64,000 bases of DNA from Amycolatopsis thermoflava N1165 (GTDB lineage: Bacteria > Actinomycetota > Actinomycetes > Mycobacteriales > Pseudonocardiaceae). The translations under genes and the position numbers were made by a program. Where the stretch lies: NCBI RefSeq assembly GCF_000473265.1, contig NZ_KI421511.1, positions 5,500,360-5,564,359 on the forward strand. Direction: 5' to 3'. The notes under the pieces were generated by a model. The model worked only from the letters and a program-made list of their open reading frames with translations, was not told where the DNA came from and made no database searches. The number at the start of each line of letters is the position of its first letter. Position 1 is the stretch's first letter. Of this stretch, positions 18,591 through 27,649 are shown piece after piece.

Positions 18591-19729
18591 TCGGTGTCCT
18601 TCAGCCAGGTGCGGATCTCATCGCTGTGCTCGCCGAGCTTCGGCGGCGGCTGGCGGTAGGCCGGCGGCGTCTTCGTCAGGCCGATCGGGTTGCGCACCAC
18701 GTCCAGCCCGCCCAGCGGCACGCGCGGCGCGAGCCCGAGCCGGTCGGCGAGCTGGAACGCCTCGGCGAGGTCGTTGACCGGCCCGCACGGCACGCCAAGG
18801 GGCGTGAGCAGCTCGAACCACTCGTCGGCGGGCCGGGTCCGCAGGCGTTCGCCAAGAAGTTCGGCCAGCTCGGCGACGTGCGCGACCCGCTGCGCGTTGG
18901 TGGTGAAGCGCTCGTCCACGGCCAGTTCCGGCAGGCCGAGCGCCTGGGTGAGGGCGGCGAACTGGCGGTCGTTGCCGACGGCGATCACGAGCGGCCGGTC
19001 GGCGGCCTGGAACACCTCGTACGGCGCGACGGACGGGTGCCGGTTGCCGAGGATGCCCGGCACGACGCCGGCCATCACGTGGTTCGCGCTCTGGTTGACC
19101 ATGCTGGACAGCAGCGAGCCGAGCAGGCTGACCTCGATCAGCTGCCCCTCGCCGGTCGCGTCGCGGTGGCGCAGCGCGGACAGGATGCCGACGGCCGCGT
19201 GCAGCCCGGTCAGGACGTCCACGAGCGCGACGCCCACCTTCGTCGGCTCACCCGGCGCGGGACCGGTGACGCTCATCAGCCCGCCGACAGCCTGCAGCAG
19301 CAGGTCGTAGCCGGGCAGCGCCGCGCCCGCGCCGCTGCCGAAACCGGAGATCGAGCAGTAGACCAGGCCGGGGTTGTCCACGGCGAGGTCCTCGTAGCCA
19401 AGGCCGTAGCGGGCCATCGTTCCCGGGCGGAAGTTCTCGACCACCACGTCGGCGCGGTCCGCCAGCGCCTTCGCCGCGACCAGGTCGTCCGGATCGGCGA
19501 GGTCGAGCGTGATCGAGCGCTTGTTGCGGTTGACCGACCGGAAGTAGACGGCCTCCCCGTCGGCGTGCGGCGGGCCCCACGCGCGGGTGTCGTCCCCGGT
19601 TCCGGGGCGCTCGACCTTGATCACCTCGGCGCCGAGGTCGGCGAGCAGCATGGTCGCGTACGGCGCGGCGAGCACCCGGCTGAAGTCGGCGATGACGACG
19701 CCGGACAGCGCCCCGGTTCGATCGGTCAC
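18587..19729 (-). CDS. CaiB/BaiF family CoA-transferase
   Basis: A class III CoA-transferase of 380 aa. It shows GVVIADFSRVLAAPYATMLLADLGAEVIKVERPGTGDDTR (substrate and CoA site), the NRNKRSITLDLADP block, and SGFGSGAGAALPGYDLLLQAVGGLMSVTG with the conserved Asp that forms the aspartyl-CoA intermediate (GYD near residue 165). It transfers CoA between carboxylic acids. It converges with the PoxB-like gene (4-nt overlap) and lies 10 bp after the flavin monooxygenase gene. A second family member is at 29637-30818. Confidence 0.9.
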   Translation of the reverse strand: MTDRTGALSGVVIADFSRVLAAPYATMLLADLGAEVIKVERPGTGDDTRAWGPPHADGEAVYFRSVNRNKRSITLDLADPDDLVAAKALADRADVVVENFRPGTMARYGLGYEDLAVDNPGLVYCSISGFGSGAGAALPGYDLLLQAVGGLMSVTGPAPGEPTKVGVALVDVLTGLHAAVGILSALRHRDATGEGQLIEVSLLGSLLSSMVNQSANHVMAGVVPGILGNRHPSVAPYEVFQAADRPLVIAVGNDRQFAALTQALGLPELAVDERFTTNAQRVAHVAELAELLGERLRTRPADEWFELLTPLGVPCGPVNDLAEAFQLADRLGLAPRVPLGGLDVVRNPIGLTKTPPAYRQPPPKLGEHSDEIRTWLKDTD

Positions 19730-19739
19730 ACCGTCCCTT

Positions 19740-20768
19740 CTACCTCATGGGGGCCAGCTTCCGGACCACGTACCGCGCGTCGCGGCCCACGCCGCGCAGG
19801 CTCGCGGACACCAGCGTGCTCTGCCACTCCAGCCCGACGTACCCGAGGCCGGGCACCGCCGTGGACACGCCGCGCCGGTGTTTCGGCATGCCGTGCTCGT
19901 CCAGCGCGCCGAGACCGGCGAGGTAGGGCATGTCCGGCCGGTACCCGGTGGCGAGCAGGAGCGTGTCGACCGGTTCGCGGCGGCCGTCGGACCACACGAC
20001 GTGGTTGCCGTCGAGACGGGTGAACATCGGACGGCGGTCCGGCCGCCCGGCGCGGATCAGCCCGCGGTAGTGGCCGGTGTCGATCACCGGCACGGTCGGC
20101 GGCTCGCCCTTGATGCGGCGCGGCAAGTACGCGACACCGGTGACCGAGAACCAGAACTGCAGGTCCTTGCCCAGCGGCCGTTGCGGCGCGTACCGCACCG
20201 GCTTGCGGGTCGCGAGCGTCACCGACGACACCTCGGCCAGCTCCGCGGCGATCTGCACGCCCGAGTTGCCCGCACCGACCACGACGATTCGCTGCCCGGC
20301 GAACGCGGTCGGCTCGCGGTAGTCCGCCGCGTGGATCACCTTGCCCGCGAAGGAATCCAGCCCGGGCAACGCCGGTGTGTGCGGCTTGCCGAACCACCCG
20401 CTGGCCGCCACGACGACCGGCGCCTCGAACTCCTCCCCGGCGCGCACGACGAAACTCCCGTTGCGGCGCACGGATTCCACGCGGTGCCCGGTGCGGATGT
20501 CCACGTCCAGTCCGGCGGCGTAGTCGCGCAGGTAGGCGACCACCTCGTCGCGCACCGGATAGTGCCGCGGATCGCCGGGAAAACGCTTGCCCGGCAGGGA
20601 ACTGTAGCCCGCGGGCGAGAACAACGTGAGGCTGTCGTAGTAGCGCGGCCAGGACCCGACCGGCTCCGCACCCGCCTCCAGCACCACCGGCTTCAGCCCG
20701 GCCTCCCGCAGCGCGTTGGCCGCGGCGAGGCCGGACTGGCCGCCACCGATCACGATCGCGTCGGGCAT
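19740..20768 (-). CDS. Flavin-containing monooxygenase, single-component (FMO/BVMO-like)
   Basis: A 342-aa flavoprotein with the FAD site GGGQSGLAAAN at residues 7-17, the NADPH site VVVGAGNSGVQIAAELAE near residue 164, and the C-terminal LLLATGYRPDMPYLA motif. It resembles the short YUCCA/CzcO-like monooxygenases. ATG at 20768 is chosen over GTG 20771 because of the GGGGAGG ribosome-binding site. It likely shares an operon with the CoA-transferase downstream. Substrate unknown. Confidence 0.88.
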   Translation of the reverse strand: MPDAIVIGGGQSGLAAANALREAGLKPVVLEAGAEPVGSWPRYYDSLTLFSPAGYSSLPGKRFPGDPRHYPVRDEVVAYLRDYAAGLDVDIRTGHRVESVRRNGSFVVRAGEEFEAPVVVAASGWFGKPHTPALPGLDSFAGKVIHAADYREPTAFAGQRIVVVGAGNSGVQIAAELAEVSSVTLATRKPVRYAPQRPLGKDLQFWFSVTGVAYLPRRIKGEPPTVPVIDTGHYRGLIRAGRPDRRPMFTRLDGNHVVWSDGRREPVDTLLLATGYRPDMPYLAGLGALDEHGMPKHRRGVSTAVPGLGYVGLEWQSTLVSASLRGVGRDARYVVRKLAPMR

Positions 20769-20835
20769 CACGCCTCCCCAGGTCCGAAATCGCCACCGTA
20801 GTCGGCTCCCGGGGAGGCGCGAAGTTGTTACTTCC

Positions 20836-23031
20836 CTACGAGAACGCGCGCAGCCGCAGCGAATTGCTCACCACGAACACCGAGCTCAGCGCCATCGCGG
20901 CGCCGGCGATCATCGGGTTGAGCAGGCCGAGCGCGGCCAGCGGGAGCGCCGCCACGTTGTAGGCGAAGGCCCAGAACAGGTTGCTCTTGATGGTGCCCAG
21001 CGTGCGGCGCGCGAGCCGGATCGCGTCGACCGCCGCGCGCAGGTCGCCACGCACCAGGGTCAGGTCGCTGGCCTCGATCGCCACGTCGGTGCCGGTGCCC
21101 ATCGCCAGTCCCAGGTCGGCCTGCGCGAGCGCGGCCGCGTCGTTGACGCCGTCGCCGACCATCGCGACCCGGTTCCCCTTGTCCTGCAGGCGTTTCACCG
21201 CGTCGACCTTGTCGGCGGGCAGCACCTCGGCGATCACCTCGGTGATGCCGACCTCGCGGGCCACTGCCTTGGCGACGGTTTCGTTGTCCCCGGTGAGCAG
21301 GACCGGCCGCAGCCCCAGCGCGGTGAGCCTGCGCACCGCTTCGGCGGACGTCGGCTTGACGGTGTCGGCCACCACCAGCAGGCCGCGCACCCGGCCGTCC
21401 CAGCCCGCCGCGACGACCGTGCGGCCCAGCTCCTCCGCCTCGGTCTTCGCCTGCGCGAGGCCATCCGGCAGGTGCAGGCCCCAGTCGGCGAGCAGCGCGG
21501 TGCGGCCGACCACGACCGCGCGGCCGTCGACGACGCCCTGCACGCCGAGGCCCTCGACGTTGCGGAACTCCGAGACGGGCGCGTGCTCGTCCACGGCCGC
21601 GGCGATGGCCTTGGCGACGGGGTGCTCGGACGCGTGCTCCAGCGAGCCGGCCATCCGCAGCAGCTCGTCGCGGTCCTGGCCGTCGGCGACCCGCACGTCG
21701 ACCAGCGACATGCGGCCGGTGGTGACCGTGCCGGTCTTGTCCAGCACGACCGTGTCGATCCGGCGGGTCGACTCCAGCGCCTCCGGGCCCTTGATCAGGA
21801 TCCCGAGCTGCGCGCCCCGGCCGGTGCCGACCAGCAGCGCGGTCGGCGTGGCCAGCCCGAGCGCGCACGGGCAGGCGATGATCAGCACCGCGACCGCCGC
21901 GGTGAACGCCGAGGTGGTGGGCTCGCCGAGCGCGAGCCAGGTGACCAGGGTGCCCAGCGCGAGCACCAGCACGATCGGCACGAAGATCCCGGACACGCGG
22001 TCGGCCAGGCGCTGGACCTGCGCCTTCCCGGTCTGCGCCTCCTCGACGAGCTTCGCCATCTGCGCGAGCTGCGTGTCCGAGCCGACACGGGTGGCGCGCA
22101 CGACGAGCCGCCCGCCCGCGTTGACGGTGGCGCCGACGACCGCATCGCCCCGACTGACCTCGACCGGCACGGACTCGCCGGTCAGCATGCTCACGTCGAC
22201 CGCCGACGAGCCCTCTTCGACCTCGCCGTCGGTGGCGATCTTCTCGCCCGGCCGGACCACGAACCGGTCCCCCACCACCAGTTCCGACGCCGGGATCCGC
22301 ACCTCGGCGCCGTCCCGCAGCACCACGACGTCCTTGGCCCCCAGCTCGAGCAGCGCACGCAGGGCGGCGCCGGCGCGGCGCTTGGCGCGGGCCTCGAAGT
22401 AGCGCCCGGCCAGGATGAACGTGGTCACCGCCGTGGCGACCTCGAGGTAGATGCGGCTTTCGCTGCTGCGCTCGATGGTGAGCTCGAACGGGTGCCGCAG
22501 CCCGATCTCGCCGGCCTCGGTGAACACCAGCGCGTACACCGACCACAGGTACGCCGCGAGGGTGCCGACCGAGATGAGCGTGTCCATCGTCGCGGCGCGG
22601 TGCTTGAGGTTCGTCCACGCCGCCACGTGGAACGGCAGGCCGGCGCCGAACACGACCGGCGTCGCCAGCGCGAGGGAGATCCACTGCCAGTAGTCGACCT
22701 GCCAGGCCGGGACCATCGCCAGCACGACCACCGGCAGCGACAGGACCGCCGCCGCGAGCACGCGGTCCCGCAGGCCGGTGACGTGGTCTTCCTCGTCCTC
22801 GGCCGGTTGCGGCAGCGTGGCCGAGTACCCGGCGGCCACGACCGTGTCGACCAGCTTCTGCGGGTCGACGCCCGACGGGAAGCTGACCTTCGCCTTCTCG
22901 GTGGCGTAGTTGACCGTGGCGGTGACCCCGTCGAGCTTGTTCAGCTTGCGCTCGATCCGGTTCGCGCACGAGGCGCAGGTCATCCCGCCGATGGCCAGTT
23001 CGACCTCGGCGCGCTCGGGGGCGGCGGTCAT
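20836..23031 (-). CDS. copA: Copper-exporting P1B-type ATPase
   Basis: A 731-aa heavy-metal ATPase that pumps Cu(I) out of the cell. The N-terminal metal-binding domain has GMTCASC near residue 15; the membrane site has ACPCALG; the actuator has TGES; the phosphorylation site is DKTGT near residue 400; and the hinge is [16 protein letters not shown]. All catalytic motifs are intact. I start at ATG 23031, 5 bp after copZ. A candidate CsoR site lies upstream of copZ, so copZ-copA is probably induced by copper. Confidence 0.94.
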   Translation of the reverse strand: MTAAPERAEVELAIGGMTCASCANRIERKLNKLDGVTATVNYATEKAKVSFPSGVDPQKLVDTVVAAGYSATLPQPAEDEEDHVTGLRDRVLAAAVLSLPVVVLAMVPAWQVDYWQWISLALATPVVFGAGLPFHVAAWTNLKHRAATMDTLISVGTLAAYLWSVYALVFTEAGEIGLRHPFELTIERSSESRIYLEVATAVTTFILAGRYFEARAKRRAGAALRALLELGAKDVVVLRDGAEVRIPASELVVGDRFVVRPGEKIATDGEVEEGSSAVDVSMLTGESVPVEVSRGDAVVGATVNAGGRLVVRATRVGSDTQLAQMAKLVEEAQTGKAQVQRLADRVSGIFVPIVLVLALGTLVTWLALGEPTTSAFTAAVAVLIIACPCALGLATPTALLVGTGRGAQLGILIKGPEALESTRRIDTVVLDKTGTVTTGRMSLVDVRVADGQDRDELLRMAGSLEHASEHPVAKAIAAAVDEHAPVSEFRNVEGLGVQGVVDGRAVVVGRTALLADWGLHLPDGLAQAKTEAEELGRTVVAAGWDGRVRGLLVVADTVKPTSAEAVRRLTALGLRPVLLTGDNETVAKAVAREVGITEVIAEVLPADKVDAVKRLQDKGNRVAMVGDGVNDAAALAQADLGLAMGTGTDVAIEASDLTLVRGDLRAAVDAIRLARRTLGTIKSNLFWAFAYNVAALPLAALGLLNPMIAGAAMALSSVFVVSNSLRLRAFS

Positions 23032-23035
23032 CGTG

Positions 23036-23245
23036 TCACCGGGACGCGAGCTCGTACCCGGCCTCGTCGATGGCGGCGCGGATCGCGTCATCGCTCAGCT
23101 CGGCGGCGCTCACGACGGTGACCGAACCGGTCGGCAGATCGACCTTGACGTCCTGGACGCCCTCGATCTTCGTGACCTCCTCGGTGACGGAGGCGACGCA
23201 GTGGTGGCAGGTCATCCCGGTGACGGTGTAGACGGTCTCAGTCAT
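23036..23245 (-). CDS. copZ: Copper chaperone, CopZ-type heavy-metal-associated domain protein
   Basis: A 69-aa HMA-domain protein with the metal-binding motif GMTCHHC at residues 9-15 and the ferredoxin-like pattern ending [10 protein letters not shown]. It carries Cu(I) to CopA, whose gene follows after 5 bp. His between the two Cys is the common variant in actinobacterial chaperones. Its start overlaps the end of the NiCoT gene by 8 nt, and the candidate CsoR operator therefore lies inside the 3' end of that gene. Confidence 0.92.
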   Translation of the reverse strand: MTETVYTVTGMTCHHCVASVTEEVTKIEGVQDVKVDLPTGSVTVVSAAELSDDAIRAAIDEAGYELASR

Positions 23246-24338
23246 GGTCCGGACTATACCCCCTACCCGTACCGGGCGTAACCCAGCGTTCCTCGATGCG
23301 GCCGAAGCGCCACACCATCCAGGCGATTACCCAGGTCAGGACGAACAAACCCACGATCAAGAACCCGGCGTGGTCGAGGTTTGTTCCGGCGATCCAGGCC
23401 AGCGGGCCGCTCGTGATCCCGGCCTGGTCGACGAGCACGGAGATCAGCTCGATCACGCCGATGACCAGGGCGACCACGACGGAGAGGGCGGTCACGACGA
23501 CGTTGTAGAAGATCTTGCGCACCGGCCGGGCGAAGGCCCAGCCGTAGGCGTAATTCATGAAGTAGCCGTCGGCGGCGTCGAACAGGGTCATGCCGGCCGC
23601 GAACAGGATCGGCAGCACGAGCACGGCGTACCAGGGCAGCGCGAACGCGGCCGCGCCGCCGGCCAGTACCAGCAGGCCGACCTCGGTCGCGGTGTCGAAC
23701 CCGAGGCCGAACAGTACCCCTACCGGGTAGATGTGCCACGGTTTGCGCACGGCGGCGGTGGCCTTGCCGAGGACGCGGTTGAGCAGGCCGCGGCCGGCGA
23801 GCTTCGCTTCGAGCTCGGCCTCGTCGAACTGCCCACGGCGCATGTCGCGGGCGACACGGAGGATGCCGACCAGCACGACCAGGTTGATCACGCCGAGCAG
23901 GCACAGGAACGTCCCGGACACCGACAGGCCGATCACGCCGGTGACGTCGTGCAGTGTGGAGGAGTCGTCCTCGACCTCCCCGGCGAGCGCGCGCACGCCG
24001 AGTGACAACAGCAGGCACAACCCGAACACGATCGTGGAATGCCCGAGGGAGAACCAGAAACCGACGGTGAGCGGACGCTGCCCGTCGGCGATAAGCTTGC
24101 GGGTGGTGTTGTCGATCGCCGCGATGTGGTCGGCGTCGAACGCGTGCCGCATGCCGAGCGTGAAGGCCGTGACCCCGAGGCCGACGCCGAACACCCCGGA
24201 CGCGCCGATCTCGAAGTGCTGCGGCACGACCAGCAGGAGCAGAACCCCCCAGCCGACGACGTTGAGGGCGAGGATGACGCCGACCATCCCCGCCACCGAC
24301 ACCCGTTCCCGCCTGCCGAGCGGGGGCCGAACACCCAC
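23238..24338 (-). CDS. Nickel/cobalt permease of the NiCoT (HoxN/NixA) family
   Basis: A 366-aa secondary transporter for Ni2+ or Co2+ with about eight membrane segments. The signature RHAFDADHI lies at residues 64-72 in the second membrane segment, and LGHSTIVF and GLGFDTATEV are the other family motifs. The C-terminal dozen codons run through the candidate CsoR operator of copZ and overlap copZ itself. Upstream at 24356-24379 is a separate palindrome. Which metal it moves cannot be told. Confidence 0.9.
   Translation of the reverse strand: MGVRPPLGRRERVSVAGMVGVILALNVVGWGVLLLLVVPQHFEIGASGVFGVGLGVTAFTLGMRHAFDADHIAAIDNTTRKLIADGQRPLTVGFWFSLGHSTIVFGLCLLLSLGVRALAGEVEDDSSTLHDVTGVIGLSVSGTFLCLLGVINLVVLVGILRVARDMRRGQFDEAELEAKLAGRGLLNRVLGKATAAVRKPWHIYPVGVLFGLGFDTATEVGLLVLAGGAAAFALPWYAVLVLPILFAAGMTLFDAADGYFMNYAYGWAFARPVRKIFYNVVVTALSVVVALVIGVIELISVLVDQAGITSGPLAWIAGTNLDHAGFLIVGLFVLTWVIAWMVWRFGRIEERWVTPGTGRGYSPDHD
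23256..23271 (-). promoter_or_regulatory. Candidate CsoR operator before copZ
   Basis: ATACCCCCTACCCGTA lies 10 bp before the copZ start, inside the NiCoT coding end. It matches 14 of 16 positions of the reverse complement of the site at 24408-24423 in front of csoR. CsoR operators are GC-rich pseudo-palindromes of this kind. Binding is inferred from the match and context. Confidence 0.6.
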
Positions 24339-24355
24339 GGGATAACCTCCCTCAC

Positions 24356-24379
24356 CTGTTCAGGTAATCAGATGAACAG
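24356..24379. promoter_or_regulatory. Inverted repeat upstream of the NiCoT gene
   Basis: CTGTTCA and TGAACAG form perfect 7-bp arms separated by 10 bp, 17 bp before the transporter start. The spacing suits a dimeric repressor; candidates are a Ni or Co sensor. No cobalamin riboswitch is visible. Confidence 0.5.
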
Positions 24380-24407
24380 ACGGCCCGATCGGACGCAAGG
24401 GTGCGGA

Positions 24408-24423
24408 TACGGGGAGCGGGTAT
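24408..24423 (+). promoter_or_regulatory. Candidate CsoR operator before csoR
   Basis: TACGGGGAGCGGGTAT is the reverse complement of ATACCCGCTCCCCGTA and repeats the site found before copZ with two changes. It lies 33 bp before csoR and would give autoregulation. Confidence 0.6.
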
Positions 24424-24456
24424 GATGGCGGGAGTTTTTCGAGAGCGGAGGCGGAC

Positions 24457-24738
24457 ATGGCGAGCTACAGCGGAGACAAGGACGCCTACCTCAAGCGACT
24501 GCGCCGGATCGAGGGCCAGATCCGCGGCCTGCAGCGGATGGTCGAAGAGGACAAGTACTGCATCGACATCCTGACGCAGGTCTCCGCCGCGACCAAGGCG
24601 CTGCAGTCGTTCTCGCTCGAACTGCTCGACGAGCACCTGTCGAGCTGCGTAGTCGACGCGGCGCGCGCCGGAGGCCGCGAAGCGGAAGTCAAGGTCCGCG
24701 AAGCAAGCGACGCCATCGCGCGCCTCGTGAAGTCCTGA
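24457..24738 (+). CDS. csoR: Copper-sensing repressor CsoR
   Basis: A 93-aa all-helical CsoR/RcnR family repressor. The Cu(I) ligands are all present: C35, H60 and C64, with the exact C-x24-H-x3-C spacing of CsoR, which separates it from the nickel sensor RcnR. Copper binding releases DNA. It is divergent from the NiCoT gene and 1.2 kb from copZ; the same 16-bp site is found before both csoR and copZ, so it probably controls copZ-copA and itself. Confidence 0.92.
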   Translation: MASYSGDKDAYLKRLRRIEGQIRGLQRMVEEDKYCIDILTQVSAATKALQSFSLELLDEHLSSCVVDAARAGGREAEVKVREASDAIARLVKS

Positions 24739-24794
24739 CCCGCGAAGTCAGACAGCCACACCCGGCGAGCCAACTCCACGCAGCGCCCCAGAAT

Positions 24795-25334
24795 TCACCC
24801 GAGCAGTGCCTCCGCCACTGCCTTCGCCCTCAGGGCCGGCTCCGCGCTGCGCTCGCGTAGCGCCGTCACCAGCGCCCCGTCGATCAGCAGCATCAGCTGC
24901 TTCGCGAGCGTCGCACTCGAGGCGTACCCGGCCTTCTCCAGCAGCCCGGCCAGGTACTCCGTCACCGCCCCCTTGTGGGCCCGCGCCAGCCGATACACGG
25001 CCGCGTCCGCGTCGCCCACCTCGGCCATCGCGTTGATGAACGCGCAGCCCCGGTAGTCGGCCCGCGCGAACCGCTCGGCGAGGAAGTCGAACACCGCCAA
25101 CGGGTGGTCACCGCGCGCCGCGACGCCCTCTGCCAGCGCCTGCCGCCACTGCTGGTCGCGCTCGGTCAGAACCGTCTCGACCAGGTCGTCCTTGCTCGCG
25201 AAGTGCCGGTAGAACGACGCGCGGCCGACGCCGGACACCTCCAGCAGCCGCTCGACGCCCACGGCGCGGATGCCCTCCGCGTAGAACAGGTCCTCGGCGG
25301 TCTGCACGAGACGTTCACGGGCTCGGGTCGGCAT
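24795..25334 (-). CDS. TetR family transcriptional regulator
   Basis: A 179-aa repressor with an N-terminal helix-turn-helix (VERLLEVSGVGRASFYRHFASKDDLVETVL, residues 27-56) and a C-terminal ligand domain of the TetR_C group that contains GCAFINAMAEVGD. It is divergent from an MFS exporter; the 83-bp gap has two identical 21-bp imperfect palindromes, the expected operators. It is therefore probably the local repressor of the exporter, released by a drug-like ligand. Confidence 0.9.
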   Translation of the reverse strand: MPTRARERLVQTAEDLFYAEGIRAVGVERLLEVSGVGRASFYRHFASKDDLVETVLTERDQQWRQALAEGVAARGDHPLAVFDFLAERFARADYRGCAFINAMAEVGDADAAVYRLARAHKGAVTEYLAGLLEKAGYASSATLAKQLMLLIDGALVTALRERSAEPALRAKAVAEALLG

Positions 25335-25363
25335 GGCTCCACAGTATCGGATCTTGACCAGAA

Positions 25364-25408
25364 ACGGAACCGATCAGTACCGTTCAGACGGAACCGATCA
25401 GTACCGTT
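25364..25408. promoter_or_regulatory. Two tandem identical 21-bp operators for TetR
   Basis: The same 21-bp sequence occurs at 25364-25384 and 25388-25408, a 24-bp period. Each copy is an imperfect inverted repeat with ends ACGG and CCGT around a CGATCA core. They end 9 bp before the MFS start, so bound repressor would block it, and start 29 bp from the TetR start. Confidence 0.8.
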
Positions 25409-25417
25409 TGAGGAGCC

Positions 25418-26578
25418 ATGGTCACCACCACCCACCGCCTGCCCGCGCGGATCGGCGTCCTGACGATCGCGACGTTCGCGGTCGGCACGGACGCCTTCGT
25501 CGTCAACGGCGTCCTGCCCGAACTCGCCCGCTCGCTGGACGTCAGCGTCGGCGAGGCCGGCCAGCTCGTGTCCGTCTTCGCGATCGCCTACGCCGTGCTG
25601 TCCCCGGTGCTCGCCGCCGCGACCGGGAACTGGCCACGGCGCACCGTCCTGCTGGCCGCGCTCGGCGTCTTCGTGCTGGGCAACGCCATCACCGCCCTCG
25701 CGCCGGACTACGGCCTCGCCCTGGCGTCACGGGTGATCGCCGCGGCCGGCGCCGCCGCCATCACGCCGACCGCCTCCACCGCCGCGGCCGCACTGGCCCC
25801 ACCGGAACGACGTGGCCGCGCGATGTCGCTGGTCACGCTGGGCCTGGTGTCGTCGACCGCGCTGGGCGTGCCGATCGGGACGCTGCTCGGCTCGGTCGCG
25901 AGCTGGCGCCAGACGATGTGGCTGGTCGCCGCGCTCGGCCTGGTCGCCGCCGCGGGCGTCGCGCTCTGGCTGCCGCCGGTGCCGAACCCGCCTGCCACCA
26001 CCCTGCGGGCGCGCCTGGCCCCGCTGCGGGACCGGACCGTGCTGCTGATCCTGACCGCCACCGTGGCCATGTTCGTCGGGATCTACCTGGTCACGATCTA
26101 CCTCAGCGTGATCGTCGAACAGGCGACCGCGGGCGACGGCGTCCGCCTCACCGTCCTGCTGTTCGCCGCCGGGGTCGCCGGCACGGTCAGCAACGTGGTG
26201 ACCGGCGGGTGGACCGACCGCGTCGGCCCGATGCGGGTCATCACCGCCGCGATGGCCCTGGGCACGCTCGACTTCGCGCTCATGCCGTGGACGTCCTCGA
26301 CGTTCGCCGGCGCGCTGGTCGCCGTCGTCGCCTACGGGCTGGCCTCGTGGTCGGTGATGGTGCCGCAACAGCACCAGCTGATCGCCGCCGCGCCTGCGAC
26401 GCCGTCGCTGGTCGTGTCGCTGAACGCGTCGGCGATCTACCTCGCCGTGTCCCTGGCCGGGGTGCTGGGCGCCGCCGCGCTCGAGGTGGTGCGCGGCGCT
26501 TTCCTGCCGTGGCTCGCGGCCTTCTTCCTCCTCGCCGGGCTGGCCGCCGCGTGGGCGGCGGTGAAGTTTAAACGTTGA
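25418..26578 (+). CDS. MFS drug efflux transporter (AraJ/CmlA-like, DHA1)
   Basis: A 386-aa major-facilitator exporter with 12 predicted membrane segments. GTDAFVVNGVLPELARSLDVSVGEAGQLVSVFAIAYAVLSP at residues 24-64 is the DHA1 opening, RRTVLLAALG follows as motif A, and a central loop separates two six-helix halves. It is controlled by the divergent TetR gene through the twin operators. Substrates unknown. Confidence 0.88.
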   Translation: MVTTTHRLPARIGVLTIATFAVGTDAFVVNGVLPELARSLDVSVGEAGQLVSVFAIAYAVLSPVLAAATGNWPRRTVLLAALGVFVLGNAITALAPDYGLALASRVIAAAGAAAITPTASTAAAALAPPERRGRAMSLVTLGLVSSTALGVPIGTLLGSVASWRQTMWLVAALGLVAAAGVALWLPPVPNPPATTLRARLAPLRDRTVLLILTATVAMFVGIYLVTIYLSVIVEQATAGDGVRLTVLLFAAGVAGTVSNVVTGGWTDRVGPMRVITAAMALGTLDFALMPWTSSTFAGALVAVVAYGLASWSVMVPQQHQLIAAAPATPSLVVSLNASAIYLAVSLAGVLGAAALEVVRGAFLPWLAAFFLLAGLAAAWAAVKFKR

Positions 26579-26600
26579 ACAGCAGGCAAACCTCCTCCAC

Positions 26601-27212
26601 ATGAGCGCGACCACCACACTGCCGAACGTGGCGCGCGGACACCTGGACACCCTGGACGAGACGCTGAGCGCGCTCCGTCGGCAGACGGGGCGCCTCACAC
26701 GCTGGGGCCGCGTGCTCGCCGAGCGGTTGAGCGACGGCGGCCGGCTGCTCGCCGCGGGCAACGGCGGGTCCGCGGCCGAGGCCAGGCAACTGACCGCGGA
26801 CCTGCTGGGCCGCTACCACGACGACCGCCCGCCGTTCTCCGCGATCGCCTTGCACGCCGACGCCTCCAGCCTCATCGCGGTGGGCGACGAGTACGAGTAC
26901 GACCACGCCGAGATCTTCGCCCGACAGGTGCGGGCGCACGCCCGGCCGCGCGACATCCTCCTGCTGCTGTCGGCGAACGGCCGCAGCCGCAACCTGACAC
27001 GGGCCGCCGAGGAGGGCGTCCGCGCGGGGGCGAACGTGTGGGCGCTGACCGGGCCGAGCCCGAACCCGCTGGCGAACGTCGTCGAGGACGCGCTGTGCCT
27101 GCCCGGCACCGCGGCCACCGTGCAGGAAGCCCACCTCGTGGCGGTCCACATCCTGTGCGCGGAGGTGGAAACCGCACTGTCCACAGGGGACACCGAGCGG
27201 AGGGCCTCCTGA
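26601..27212 (+). CDS. SIS-domain sugar isomerase, phosphoheptose isomerase (GmhA)-like
   Basis: A 203-aa protein with one SIS domain. LLAAGNGGSAAEARQLTADLLGRY near residue 51 and LLLLSANGRSRNLTRAAEEGVRAGANVWALTGPSPNPLA near residue 114 match sedoheptulose-7-phosphate isomerases; the C-terminal HLVAVHILCAEVE helix completes the active site in that family. Related proteins also act in sugar-nucleotide pathways. No heptose genes lie nearby, so the exact substrate is open. It follows the MFS gene by 22 bp and may be co-transcribed. Confidence 0.83.
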   Translation: MSATTTLPNVARGHLDTLDETLSALRRQTGRLTRWGRVLAERLSDGGRLLAAGNGGSAAEARQLTADLLGRYHDDRPPFSAIALHADASSLIAVGDEYEYDHAEIFARQVRAHARPRDILLLLSANGRSRNLTRAAEEGVRAGANVWALTGPSPNPLANVVEDALCLPGTAATVQEAHLVAVHILCAEVETALSTGDTERRAS

Positions 27213-27308
27213 GGCGCCACGACGAAGCGCCCCGAATTGTCAGACCCCACCCCTATCGTCCACCCCATGCCCACCCACCCCACCCCCGGCGGCAGGCCGC
27301 GGGAGAAG

Positions 27309-27530
27309 TCAACCCGGAGCAGGCAGCGGATCGTTGCCGTAGAGCCGTCTGCTCTCGATCGACCCGTCGCGCCGCTGGATCCTGAGCACGCTCGGGCGGT
27401 CGGCGCGCGCCAGCTTCGCGGCCGCGCGCACCGCGTCCCGCTTGCGCTCGTGGTGCGACAGCACGGCCTCGCCCCGCTTCACGTCCCAGCTGCCCAGCAT
27501 CGGCGAGACCCAGTACACCGTTCGCGACAT
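27309..27530 (-). CDS. DUF2188-like small protein
   Basis: A 73-aa protein beginning MSRTVYWVSPMLGSWDVKRGEAVLSHHERKRDA and ending LRIQRRDGSIESRRLYGNDP, the pattern of the small DUF2188 proteins (W...V...G.W.V, then a basic helix, then a beta pair containing DG). Its role is unknown. It is divergent from the XRE regulator, and twin palindromes lie just upstream, so it is probably under the same control. Confidence 0.72.
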   Translation of the reverse strand: MSRTVYWVSPMLGSWDVKRGEAVLSHHERKRDAVRAAAKLARADRPSVLRIQRRDGSIESRRLYGNDPLPAPG

Positions 27531-27549
27531 GATCCCTCTCCCTCCTCGG

Positions 27550-27607
27550 GTGTTGCACTGGAGCAACACTGTTCCTATAGTACATCACCGTTGCACCTCC
27601 GCAACGG
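27550..27607. promoter_or_regulatory. Twin palindromic operators GTTGC-N6-GCAAC
   Basis: Two 20-bp perfect inverted repeats, GTGTTGC-N6-GCAACAC at 27550-27569 and CCGTTGC-N6-GCAACGG at 27588-27607, share the GTTGC...GCAAC core and are 38 bp apart. They lie between the divergent DUF2188 and XRE genes and are probable sites for the XRE protein. Confidence 0.75.
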
Positions 27608-27649
27608 TTCGGCAAAACTGCGACGGAACGGAACGCGGAGGTGTGCCAC

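Noticed and set aside
16847-20023. Very long open frame (over 1000 codons) across the PoxB and CoA-transferase genes
   Set aside because: It is a high-GC shadow frame in a different phase from the clear protein families there.
20828-22969. Long frame overlapping copA in another phase
   Set aside because: copA has all P-type ATPase motifs in its own frame; the other frame is Arg/Gly-rich and lacks family features.
24339-24456. Possible cobalamin riboswitch before the NiCoT gene
   Set aside because: The gap is only 118 bp shared with csoR and lacks the B12-box; a short palindrome explains it better.
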